DNA of 19,343 bases from JBBIJH01 sp037446075 (GCA_037446075.1 JBBIJH010000039.1:1-19343), one strand, 5' to 3'; counted from the first letter of the stretch, positions 7,168-14,326 are shown. Translations and numbers: made by a program. The notes: generated by a model not told the origin, from the letters alone.

Positions 7168-7368
7168 CTAGGCTAACCAGAGGATCAATATGATCAAGAG
7201 GACTAGCAATAGGAGAAAAATCAATTTTAAGAAGAAGGAAACAGCAGAAAAACTAAAATGGACAATCGCTGCTAAGGTCTTCCATAGAAACCAGAAGGGA
7301 AACCAAATGGGGAAGAGAAGGATCTTCAGAAAAATCATGCGGAGGATTCTCGGTTCTTGTTTCTCCAC
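7168..7368 (-). CDS. Small hydrophobic protein downstream of efp
   Basis: A 66-codon frame begins with GTG at 7368, only 8 bp after the efp stop. An internal ATG at 7338 would give 56 residues. After a short charged start (EKQEPRILR) nearly the whole protein is hydrophobic, with a W/F-rich first segment (about 14-32) and a very Leu/Ile-rich second segment (about 40-65), so two membrane helices are likely. I do not recognise a family. Support comes from its tight spacing after efp and the terminator right behind it. It could still be a chance open frame, since the opposite strand is also open and lysine/arginine-rich here. Confidence 0.55.
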   Translation of the reverse strand: MEKQEPRILRMIFLKILLFPIWFPFWFLWKTLAAIVHFSFSAVSFFLKLIFLLLLVLLIILILWLA

Positions 7369-7376
7369 ACAAGGCC

Positions 7377-7949
7377 CTATACCTTCTTGACGGTCACCCG
7401 CTCGACGTACTTCCCTTTCTCGGTATCAACACGAACGACCTCTCCGACCTCTACGAACTGCGGGACAAGGATTTCCATCCCGTTCTCCAGTGTCGCGGGC
7501 TTCATCGTGCTTTCCTGCTCCCCCCGAATTCCGGGAGCGGTGAGCATCACTTTCAGTTCCACAACCTTTGGAAATTGAAGCCCAAGGGCCTCTTCACCCA
7601 GCATCTCCACGGTCACCTTCAGTCCTTCCTTCAGGAAACGTTCAATGTTCCCGATGGCAGCTTTTGGAATACCATATTGCTCGTATGTCTCTGGATCCAT
7701 GAAGTAGAATGAATCCTCATCTCGATAAATGTACTCCATCTGACGCTTCGAAAGCACGGTCTCTTCCAGCTTGTCCGTTGGCTTTACCCGCCGTTCGGTG
7801 AAGTGCTGCGTCCGAATGTCCTGAAGTTTCAACAGGACAAATCCAGCCATTTGCCCGGTCCCTGAGTGGTGCACAGCTTCAAGGACACGATAGAGTCGGC
7901 CATCGATAGTGAGCGCGATTCCAGGTTTAATCTCGGAGGCCAGAATCAT
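7377..7949 (-). CDS. efp: Elongation factor P (variant lacking the modified lysine)
   Basis: A 190-aa protein with the three-domain EF-P layout: KOW-like N-terminal barrel, central OB domain (MEYIYRDEDSFYFMDPETYEQ) and C-terminal OB domain (GIRGEQESTMKPATLENG, VPQFVEVGEVVRVDTEKGKYVERV). EF-P binds between the ribosomal P and E sites and relieves stalling at polyproline. The domain I loop that normally reads PGKGQ/PGRG is SGTGQM here, so Thr31 replaces the Lys or Arg that is modified in most bacteria. No modification gene (epmA, earP, ymfI) is in this window. An AGGGGG-like ribosome binding site precedes ATG 7949. It lies 29 bp after the DinB-fold gene. The rest of the protein is too EF-P-like for YeiP. 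Confidence 0.93.
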   Translation of the reverse strand: MILASEIKPGIALTIDGRLYRVLEAVHHSGTGQMAGFVLLKLQDIRTQHFTERRVKPTDKLEETVLSKRQMEYIYRDEDSFYFMDPETYEQYGIPKAAIGNIERFLKEGLKVTVEMLGEEALGLQFPKVVELKVMLTAPGIRGEQESTMKPATLENGMEILVPQFVEVGEVVRVDTEKGKYVERVTVKKV

Positions 7950-7978
7950 AGGATCTTCCCCCTCGATGAAAGATCTCT

Positions 7979-8479
7979 TTACTGCTGTTTCTGTCGATAG
8001 AAATTAATCAGCTCTGTTCCAATCGGCTTCATCCCTAGCTGACGTAGCATTGTCACGACTTGCCCACGATGATAGGTTGAGTGGTTCACGAGGTGTTGCA
8101 TCGACTGCCAAAGAGGTTGTGAGTACTCGTTCCCCTTTAGATCTTTGTAGAGAATGAATTTTTGAATATCATCTTCTGTTTTCAGCATGTGACAAAAGCC
8201 GATCAACTCCTGTTCCACTATGTTCCAGTGATTCTGGACGGCGTCAAAGGTCGGAAAGTCTTCGGCTTTGTAGAAACTGCTCGGACTCGTGCCCTGCCAG
8301 CGCCTCAACCAGATTTCTTCCGCGCCCATGATATGAACAAGCGTTCCATGAATGCCTCCATGACTGGAGCCCATGTCTCTGACATATTGCTCATGAGGAA
8401 CTGTTTCTAGAACGCTCCGCAAGCGATGATTAGCCCAGTAATTGAAGTCGACAAGCGAAAAAATATCAGGTAGCGTCAT
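7979..8479 (-). CDS. DinB-family (DinB/YfiT-like four-helix bundle) protein
   Basis: A 166-aa DinB-fold protein. The three histidines that bind a metal in this superfamily are visible: His49 in GTLVHIMGAEEIWLRRW, and His133 and His137 in QHLVNHSTYHRGQ. Members include damage-inducible proteins and thiol-dependent transferases, and most have no known substrate; it is unrelated to DNA polymerase IV, which is also called DinB. A strong GGAGG ribosome binding site sits before ATG 8479. That site lies at the edge of a heptad-periodic repeat tract that fills the spacer to the cysteine peptidase gene. It is followed 29 bp later by efp. Confidence 0.9.
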   Translation of the reverse strand: MTLPDIFSLVDFNYWANHRLRSVLETVPHEQYVRDMGSSHGGIHGTLVHIMGAEEIWLRRWQGTSPSSFYKAEDFPTFDAVQNHWNIVEQELIGFCHMLKTEDDIQKFILYKDLKGNEYSQPLWQSMQHLVNHSTYHRGQVVTMLRQLGMKPIGTELINFYRQKQQ

Positions 8480-8487
8480 TCATTTCC

Positions 8488-8571
8488 TCCAAGATTCTCA
8501 GTCCCAGATCCTGGGTCCTGTATTCTGACTCTCTCCTTTCAACTTTTTCGATTCTTCATGCTGGATTCTGG
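8488..8571. repeat. Heptanucleotide-periodic repeat tract
   Basis: Read on the plus strand, consecutive 7-mers share a TYCTGRG-like pattern: TCCAAGA, TTCTCAG, TCCCAGA, TCCTGGG, TCCTGTA, TTCTGAC (8488-8529), then weaker units, then ATTCTTC, ATGCTGG, ATTCTGG (8551-8571). The tract fills the spacer between the cysteine peptidase gene and dinB. It includes the last codons and stop of the former and touches the ribosome binding site of the latter. Confidence 0.6.
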
Positions 8572-9401
8572 GCTCCTTCGTCGGCAGCCTTCATCAAGTG
8601 AGCCGTCACCCCCGCAATCGCTCGCTTCTCATCTTCCGTAGGGATCACGAGGCCGTACGTGTCGGCGATGAACTGCATGTTTCTTAGCGTCTTGTACAGA
8701 TGTGATTTCTTCACTTCCCCGTTGCAGTGGGCAATCTCCGTTACTACCATCTCTGCATGACGTCGGATGAATTCCCCCATCGAGATGAACATCTCACTCA
8801 ATGGTGTTCTCGGCCTGCAGATATGAAGGAGCTTTTCAAAGTAGGTGTCCCATTGACGAGCGAAGGCTTTATTCTCCGGCCTCCGAAGATAGTGTGCTCG
8901 CGCGATGGAGAACTTCGCCTTTGTTCGCACACGGAACCTCGGGATCAGAGCATGAAGATCGTAGAGATGTTCGATGCTCTCCGGATCCTCCCTGTCGACC
9001 ACTCTATAAGCCCATCGGTTCTTTAGCTCGCTCCACGAAAAGACCCAAACCACGGGGTCTCGCTCGCTGTCCAGGACGATAAACTTCCCCCTCTCCGTAT
9101 TCACGACGGTAATCCAATGGCTCCAGCGGTCAACGCAGAGAAGCGTCGGGTACCCTTTCTTCAAATGGTAAAGGAGTTCTCGCTTTGCTCGCTCTGGGCT
9201 TTTTCTCCTCACATACTTTAACTCACACTCGTATGCCTTCGCCGCCCGACCGAGCTTGATCTCGTCCGTCCCGGCCCACCAGTGGGTTCCTGCGATGCGA
9301 GAAATTTCCTTCTCATCGACAAAAACACCAAGCATCACGAGCGCATGCTTCAGTGCAAACGGTCCACACGTCCATTTATTTGGCTGAGGATAGAGACCCA
9401 T
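8556..9401 (-). CDS. C39-like cysteine peptidase domain protein with C-terminal helical region
   Basis: A 281-aa protein. Residues 1 to about 135 look like a papain-fold, C39-like domain: catalytic Cys12 in KWTCGPFALKHALVMLG, His95 in WSHWITVV and Asp111 in FIVLDSERDP, with the usual order and spacing. Classical C39 domains cut leader peptides and are fused to ABC exporters; here there is no transporter and no signal peptide, so it should be cytoplasmic. The remaining 145 residues are charged and mainly helical, with no family I recognise. An AGAGAGGG ribosome binding site supports ATG 9401. Its 77-bp spacer to dinB is a heptad repeat tract. Substrate unknown; enzymatic activity is inferred from the triad only. 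Confidence 0.75.
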   Translation of the reverse strand: MGLYPQPNKWTCGPFALKHALVMLGVFVDEKEISRIAGTHWWAGTDEIKLGRAAKAYECELKYVRRKSPERAKRELLYHLKKGYPTLLCVDRWSHWITVVNTERGKFIVLDSERDPVVWVFSWSELKNRWAYRVVDREDPESIEHLYDLHALIPRFRVRTKAKFSIARAHYLRRPENKAFARQWDTYFEKLLHICRPRTPLSEMFISMGEFIRRHAEMVVTEIAHCNGEVKKSHLYKTLRNMQFIADTYGLVIPTEDEKRAIAGVTAHLMKAADEGAQNPA

Positions 9402-9563
9402 GACAACCCTCTCTGGTATACCGAGCAGAAGCTCTAGTGGCCCGCATCGCCTTGGCCAAGATCGATTTCAGTCGTGTAACTACTACCTTCAAAGAAGCGA
9501 CAATGGACAGACAAACCGGGGGAACGTCTCTCCAATATCAGCAATCTTAGATTTCCTGAAGGA

Positions 9564-9998
9564 TCATACCGCCGCTGGTTTCTGCCCCTTGTAGATCATC
9601 GCTATAAGAACCCCACAAAGGACCGCCTCAACTAGACTACCTAAGGCGCGAATTGCCAAGAAGTCCGCGGGCCGAGTTGTTGTGACGAGACTCGTGAAAA
9701 ATTGGGGAAGGTAGATCAAGAATCCGATCCACAACCCGTATCGCAATCCTTCACCCATGCCCGGTTTACCCTCATACCCACGGGTGAACACGAATACAAA
9801 CATCACAGAAAAAATAGCACGACCAAGATACATCCATAATCTCATCATCATGTCCTCAGCCCGGGGCACAGCAGGGAAAAGCTGTGCAACCCATGGCCCA
9901 AGTATCAAACGCCCCATGATAAATTCTAGAATCGACAGAGCGATAAACACTGTGAGAGAGGCTATGAGCCATCGCTTCACATTTAGCTTGGAGCCCAT
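9564..9998 (-). CDS. Small four-helix integral membrane protein (paralogue B)
   Basis: A 144-aa hydrophobic protein with about four helices, roughly residues 9-31, 52-72, 84-104 and 115-137, and a short hydrophilic tail (YKGQKPAAV). An AAGGAGG ribosome binding site just before ATG 9998 makes the start secure. It shares with the 6397-6822 protein the LNVK start, an IL motif after helix one, an FVFVF/VFVWV core in helix two, a G-x-x-YG motif opening helix three and the PAA end. Function is unknown. It lies between cfa and the cysteine peptidase gene, in the same orientation as both, with 109 and 162 bp spacers. Confidence 0.8.
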   Translation of the reverse strand: MGSKLNVKRWLIASLTVFIALSILEFIMGRLILGPWVAQLFPAVPRAEDMMMRLWMYLGRAIFSVMFVFVFTRGYEGKPGMGEGLRYGLWIGFLIYLPQFFTSLVTTTRPADFLAIRALGSLVEAVLCGVLIAMIYKGQKPAAV

Positions 9999-10107
9999 GA
10001 CTCCTCCTTAAGTTAGTGGTGAGTGGATTAGGTAATTTATCCCTCTGCGCATATCCACCAGCGCTTCCTTCTTAGTTCTTTTCTCCTCGGGTGGCGGGCA
10101 AGATCAG

Positions 10108-10953
10108 CTAGTTCGACCTCATCAAGAACTGATATACATTAATCTCCCCCGTTCGGAAATGGTCGGCACAGGACGTCAGGTACTTCATGTAAGTGTAAAA
10201 CGTGCCCTCATTTGTTACGTGGATCGCCGCCTCGCGGTTACGCTCAAGGTTGGCAGCCCAGAGATCAAGAGTGTGCGCATAGTGAAGTCGAAGGCTCTCC
10301 ACGTGGACCGTCTCAAAGCCTCCCATTCGACTATGCCTGACAACTTGCTCTGGATCGGGGAGTCTACCGCCTGGAAAAATGTTCGTGATGATGAAATGTG
10401 TCCACCGCAAGAAGGTAAACGTCTTGTTCGGTTTTCCAGTGGTGATTGTATGCAGGAGCATCAAGCCACTCTGGGGTAGGAGTTCTTTACATCGAGCAAA
10501 GAATGCGTCATACTTTAAAGGAGTGAAATGTTCAAATGCTCCAATCGAGATGATCTTGTCGCATGGTTCCTGGTAGGTTTCCCATCCTTCCAGACGAAAC
10601 TCCAGCTCCATATCCCCTCTCGACATTTCACTAGCATACGCGTATTGATTCTTGCTGAGAGTGAGTCCCACGACTTTGACACCGTATTTCTCCCTTGCCC
10701 TTCTTGCTACCGAACCCCAGCCACATCCAATATCAAGGAGTCGCTCCCCGGGTTTCAGCTGGAGCTTCCCTAGGGAGAGATCGATTTTGGCGACCTGTGC
10801 TTCTTCGAGTGTCTCGTTCCCTGTAGGAAAGTAGGCACACGAGTACGTCATTGTTGGGTCCAAGTAAAGTCTGAAGAAGTCATCCGAGAGGTCGTAATGG
10901 GCCTGGACGTTTTCAAAGTCGACGGCTAAGGAACTGGTGGATTCACGATTCAT
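10108..10953 (-). CDS. Cyclopropane-fatty-acyl-phospholipid synthase family methyltransferase (mycolic-type)
   Basis: A 281-aa SAM-dependent enzyme that places a methylene (or methyl) group on unsaturated acyl chains. The SAM site is LLDIGCGWGS. Other landmarks are HYDLSDDFF, the TYSCAYF cysteine (Cys39), LTLSKNQ, SIGAFEHF with the active-site Glu, LLHTI with the bicarbonate-binding His, IFPGGRLPD, HYAHTLDLW and a late cysteine in YLTSCADHF. It lacks the extra N-terminal domain of E. coli Cfa (382 aa) and matches in length and motifs the mycobacterial CmaA/PcaA/MmaA group. It starts 25 bp after the mutS stop and is probably co-transcribed with it. The start codon lies inside a short heptad repeat. 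Product, cyclopropane or methyl-branched lipid, cannot be told from sequence. Confidence 0.9.
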   Translation of the reverse strand: MNRESTSSLAVDFENVQAHYDLSDDFFRLYLDPTMTYSCAYFPTGNETLEEAQVAKIDLSLGKLQLKPGERLLDIGCGWGSVARRAREKYGVKVVGLTLSKNQYAYASEMSRGDMELEFRLEGWETYQEPCDKIISIGAFEHFTPLKYDAFFARCKELLPQSGLMLLHTITTGKPNKTFTFLRWTHFIITNIFPGGRLPDPEQVVRHSRMGGFETVHVESLRLHYAHTLDLWAANLERNREAAIHVTNEGTFYTYMKYLTSCADHFRTGEINVYQFLMRSN

Positions 10954-10968
10954 GGTTCACGACTCAGA
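10941..10968. repeat. Short heptanucleotide repeat at the mutS-cfa junction
   Basis: Four successive 7-mers on the plus strand: ATTCACG, ATTCATG, GTTCACG, ACTCAGA. The tract provides the cfa start codon (in ATTCATG, minus strand) and its next codons, and resembles in period the tract at 8488-8571. Confidence 0.5.
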
Positions 10969-10978
10969 TATTGTGGCT

Positions 10979-13597
10979 TCAAGACTTTTCTACTTTCTTC
11001 TTCAGCTCTGCCAGCTTCTGGAAAGCTTCCAGTGGTGTTATCTTCTCCAGATCCAATTTCCTAATTTCTTCTCTTAGCGTATCGTCCCGCATTTCAAACA
11101 GGGTAAGCTGCACCTCGGATGGGGCAATGCGGCCTTTTGCCTTTTTCTCTTCTCTCGCATCATGGAATGTAAGCTCTGAACCCTCGAGATTCATCAGGAT
11201 CTTCTTCGCTCGTTCCGTAATCTCCTCGGGCAATCCTGCCATCTGAGCCACCTGGATTCCGTACGAGTGGTCAGCGAAACCTGGCGTCACTTTGTGCAGG
11301 AAGACCACTTTGTCACCATACTCCCGCACTTCCACTTTCAAGTTCTTAATACGGGGGAAAAGTTCAGCAAGTTCATTCAGTTCATGATAGTGTGTCGCAA
11401 AGAGGGTTCTGGCACCCGTTCTTTGGTGCAAGTACTCCGTGAGTGCCCAAGCAATGCTGATACCATCGAAGGTACTCGTCCCTCGGCCAACCTCGTCGAG
11501 AAGAATAAGACTTCTCGGGGTGGCAGTGTTCACAATCTGTGCTGCTTCGTTCATCTCCACGAGGAAGGTGCTCTCACCTGTTGCGATGCTGTCCATTGCA
11601 CCAACGCGCGTGTAGATTCTATCCACAAGTCCGATCTTTGCTGACTCTGCCGGTACAAAGCTTCCCATCTGCGCCATAAGGACAATAAGCCCGACCTGTC
11701 GCAGATAACTCGATTTCCCGCTCATATTCGGCCCTGTGATAATGAGGATCTGATTCTCGCTTGTATCGACGACGCAGTCGTTCGGGATGTACCGTTCACC
11801 TGGCGGAAGCAGCCGCTCGATCACAGGATGCCGGCCGGCGCGAATATCAATCCGTGTGCTTTCATCTACCTCGGGACAGCTGTAGTCGTACTCAACTGCT
11901 ACCTCAGAAAGACTTGAGAAGCAATCGAGCGTGGCAATGATCTGAGCGTTTCGTTGAATCACAGCAGCGCGTTCCGCAGCCCGCTTCCTCAACTCATGGA
12001 AAAGGTCTGATTCAAGAATTAGAATTTTCTCTTCAGCGTGAAGTATTTTCTCCTCGTATTCTTTCAACTCCGGCGTGATGTACCTCTCAGCATTCACCAG
12101 TGTTTGCTTGCGAAGGTAATCCGGTGGAATCTTGTTCTTGTGGGTGTGGGTAACTTCGATGTAGTAACCGAAAACATTGTTGAATCCCACCTTCAGCGAT
12201 GGAATGCCTGTACGGCTCCTCTCCTTCTGTTGGAGATGCGCGATCCATTCCTTTCCGCTGAACGCAATATCACGCAATTCGTCTAGCTCCTGGTTGTATC
12301 CCCTGCGGATTACTCCTCCGTCTGCCAGATTCAGTGGAGGGTCCTCCACGATCGCATCGCTGATTTCCTGAACTAACTGCTGGAGTGGCTCCAGGTTGTC
12401 CCGAAGGGAGGAAAGTTCCCGAGAAGTACAGGCTTCCAGATGGAATTTGAGATGTGGGATGTAAGATAGAATGACTTTCAACCCAATCATTTCTCGTGGG
12501 TTCGCGCGTCCCGTTGCAATCTTTGCGATGAGACGCTCGAGGTCGCCGATATTCAGAAGGATCTCTCTGAGCTTCTTTCTTACTGGCGTTTTCTCAACCA
12601 GCTCTCTGACTGCATCAAGACGTGACCGAATGGGGTCTACGTTCTTCAACGGCTGGAGGACCCATTTCTTGAGAAGACGCCCGCCCATCGGAGTTTGTGT
12701 CTGGTCCAGAACGGAAAAGAGTGTTCCAAAGCGACCGCTTTCCATCAGAGGGGAAAGTATCTCCAGGTTTCGCTGTGTCGAAGGTGGTAGGAGCATGTAC
12801 TCACTGACGTCGTACGGGGTGATCTTCTTCAGGTGAGGAAGGTTGGCTTTCTGAGTCTCCTGCAAGTAATTGAGTACGGCCCCCGCCGCTACGACTCCAA
12901 GCTTATACTCCTCACAGCCGAAGCCCTTTAGAGACTGCGTTTGAAAGTGGTTGACTAGGATCTCGTAACCAAAATCAAAGTTGAACGTCCAGTCTTCCGC
13001 TTTTGTGTATGTTCTGTTGAATTGGCCTTTTAGGAGTTCCATCACCGTTTGATAGTCTCTCTTCTGGACGAGAATCTCCGCTGGAGAGATCAGCGCGACT
13101 TGCTCTCTTAACATCTTCAACGGGAACTCCGAGGTCGCAAACTCACCCGTCGAAACATCAACGAACGAAAAGCCGATGAGGTCTTCGCTTGTAGCCAACG
13201 GACTTGGAAGTGCAACACAGGCAAGATAATTATTTTGTTTCTGGTCGAGGACTTTGTCAGAGAAAGCAATCCCCGGGGTGACGACTTCAATCACGTCGCG
13301 CTTGACAATTCCCTTCGCTAGTTTTGGGTCTTCGAGCTGTTCACACACTGCAACTCGATATCCAGCTTTCAGAAGTTTCGGGAGGTAGGTGTCAAGAGCG
13401 TGATGCGGAAAACCAGCAAGGGGAACCTCCGCTGCAGCCCCATCGCCTCGTTTCGTTAAAGTAATGCCCAGTACCTTGGAGGTGATCTTTGCATCGTTTT
13501 CAAAGGTCTCAAAGAAATCCCCAATCCGGAAGAGCAGAATCGTCTCCGGATACTTTGCTTTGATCTTCAGGTATTGTCGCATCAATGGGGTTGGCAT
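10979..13597 (-). CDS. mutS: DNA mismatch repair protein MutS
   Basis: A full-length 872-aa MutS1 that recognises base mismatches and small loops and recruits MutL. The mismatch-reading Phe-x-Glu is present as GDFFETF (Phe28, Glu30). Connector, lever and clamp regions follow. The ATPase domain has Walker A TGPNMSGKSS (about residue 620), the LLDEVGRGTSTFDG block (about 700) and ATHYHEL (about 735). The C-terminus ends in a lysine-rich helix (FQKLAELKKKVEKS). ATG 13597 gives a normal N-terminus; no clear Shine-Dalgarno site is visible. It is divergent from the sigma-54 activator across a 1-kb spacer and followed at 25 bp by the cyclopropane synthase gene. mutL is not in the window. Confidence 0.98.
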   Translation of the reverse strand: MPTPLMRQYLKIKAKYPETILLFRIGDFFETFENDAKITSKVLGITLTKRGDGAAAEVPLAGFPHHALDTYLPKLLKAGYRVAVCEQLEDPKLAKGIVKRDVIEVVTPGIAFSDKVLDQKQNNYLACVALPSPLATSEDLIGFSFVDVSTGEFATSEFPLKMLREQVALISPAEILVQKRDYQTVMELLKGQFNRTYTKAEDWTFNFDFGYEILVNHFQTQSLKGFGCEEYKLGVVAAGAVLNYLQETQKANLPHLKKITPYDVSEYMLLPPSTQRNLEILSPLMESGRFGTLFSVLDQTQTPMGGRLLKKWVLQPLKNVDPIRSRLDAVRELVEKTPVRKKLREILLNIGDLERLIAKIATGRANPREMIGLKVILSYIPHLKFHLEACTSRELSSLRDNLEPLQQLVQEISDAIVEDPPLNLADGGVIRRGYNQELDELRDIAFSGKEWIAHLQQKERSRTGIPSLKVGFNNVFGYYIEVTHTHKNKIPPDYLRKQTLVNAERYITPELKEYEEKILHAEEKILILESDLFHELRKRAAERAAVIQRNAQIIATLDCFSSLSEVAVEYDYSCPEVDESTRIDIRAGRHPVIERLLPPGERYIPNDCVVDTSENQILIITGPNMSGKSSYLRQVGLIVLMAQMGSFVPAESAKIGLVDRIYTRVGAMDSIATGESTFLVEMNEAAQIVNTATPRSLILLDEVGRGTSTFDGISIAWALTEYLHQRTGARTLFATHYHELNELAELFPRIKNLKVEVREYGDKVVFLHKVTPGFADHSYGIQVAQMAGLPEEITERAKKILMNLEGSELTFHDAREEKKAKGRIAPSEVQLTLFEMRDDTLREEIRKLDLEKITPLEAFQKLAELKKKVEKS

Positions 13598-13742
13598 AGA
13601 CCTAAGACTTTCGGAAGAAATAACGAACAGCCCGTGTAAGTCTTAATGTCAAGGATGGGTCTGTTGGGTGTCCTCAGAGCAAGGTGATATCAGCGCGCTA
13701 TAACTTATCCTTTTTCAGCCTTTAAATCAAGGAGGAAAAGCC

Positions 13743-13859
13743 GTGCGTTTTTTTGCCGATTTTGACATGCAATTTCGCTTGAGCCTAGATGATTTACAAC
13801 GGGTTTTGAAGACCATGTTACACTTAGCCTCACTGGATTCCAACGGTAAAAACAGTTGA
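13743..13859 (+). CDS. Possible 38-aa small protein or leader peptide
   Basis: GTG at 13743 follows AAGGAGGA at 13730-13737, the best ribosome binding site in this spacer. The 38-residue frame begins VRFFADFDMQFRLSLDDLQ and ends at TGA 13857-13859. Directly after that stop the same frame stays open for another 50 codons to TAG at 14010-14012, so this could also be a decayed gene with an in-frame stop. No family is recognised. Weak support beyond the ribosome binding site. Confidence 0.3.
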   Translation: MRFFADFDMQFRLSLDDLQRVLKTMLHLASLDSNGKNS

Positions 13860-14165
13860 TTGCCGGTGTGGTTTAGCCTTGTCATGCCAGTCGGAAACTA
13901 TTGCTGCATTTTTCCAGGAGCCGCGAAATCCCCGGGTGTAGCCCGTAAGACAATCGGCAAACGTAAGACATTGCGGGCCATTCTTTCAGCGCGTGAGAAT
14001 CAGGCCTCTTAGTTCGATGATTCCTGAGCGATCAAATGGGAAGAAGTAATACGAGAAAGCTCAACCTCTTAGGAGTGAAGATCTTATCCGAATAATTTCA
14101 AGTATCACGTTGACTGCGGAGTTGAATCAAAGATGATGCAGAGGATTGTTTTGAATTGTAACCTA

Positions 14166-14218
14166 TGTGCACAGATTGTGCATATTTCTTTCACGTATTT
14201 CTTGAATTTATATGCACA
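14166..14218. promoter_or_regulatory. Cluster of GTGCAYA-type dyads (candidate operator)
   Basis: TGTGCACA (14166-14173) is a perfect 8-bp palindrome. GTGCATAT (14178-14185) and ATATGCAC (14210-14217) form a perfect 8-bp inverted repeat with a 24-nt loop. All three share the GTGCA core. They lie about 80 bp upstream of the TTGACA promoter candidate, a fitting place for a regulator site. No trailing T run is present, so a terminator is unlikely. Confidence 0.35.
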
Positions 14219-14297
14219 CTGGATTATGTTTGTTTGAGGGCTGCAACGTTTTGCCGTATAGCTTCCGAACGGGATGGGTTGTGAAAAAAAATCCCAC

Positions 14298-14326
14298 TTG
14301 ACATTGTTAGGAGTTTGGACTAAATT
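14298..14326 (+). promoter_or_regulatory. Sigma-70-like promoter candidate upstream of the sigma-54 activator gene
   Basis: A perfect TTGACA (14298-14303) is followed by a 17-nt spacer and TAAATT (14321-14326), which matches TATAAT at four positions. Transcription would start near 14333 and leave a leader of about 275 nt before the ATG at 14608. In Bacteroidota the housekeeping promoter often differs from this consensus, which lowers confidence. Confidence 0.35.

Noticed and set aside
7190..7390. Plus-strand 66-codon Lys/Arg-rich frame
   Set aside because: It is the antisense image of the hydrophobic small protein and the end of efp, and it runs across a gene boundary.
9415..9422. GGTATACC palindrome upstream of the cysteine peptidase gene as an operator
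   Set aside because: Only 8 bp with no extended symmetry or second copy; expected by chance in a region this size.
10015..10065. GTGGAT...ATCCAC inverted repeat after the cyclopropane synthase as a terminator
   Set aside because: Six-base arms with a loop of nearly 30 nt and no T run on the minus strand.
13598..13655. Minus-strand TTGACA about 60 bp upstream of mutS as a -35 box
   Set aside because: No acceptable -10 box lies 16-18 nt downstream; the nearest A/T-rich hexamer is about 23 nt away.
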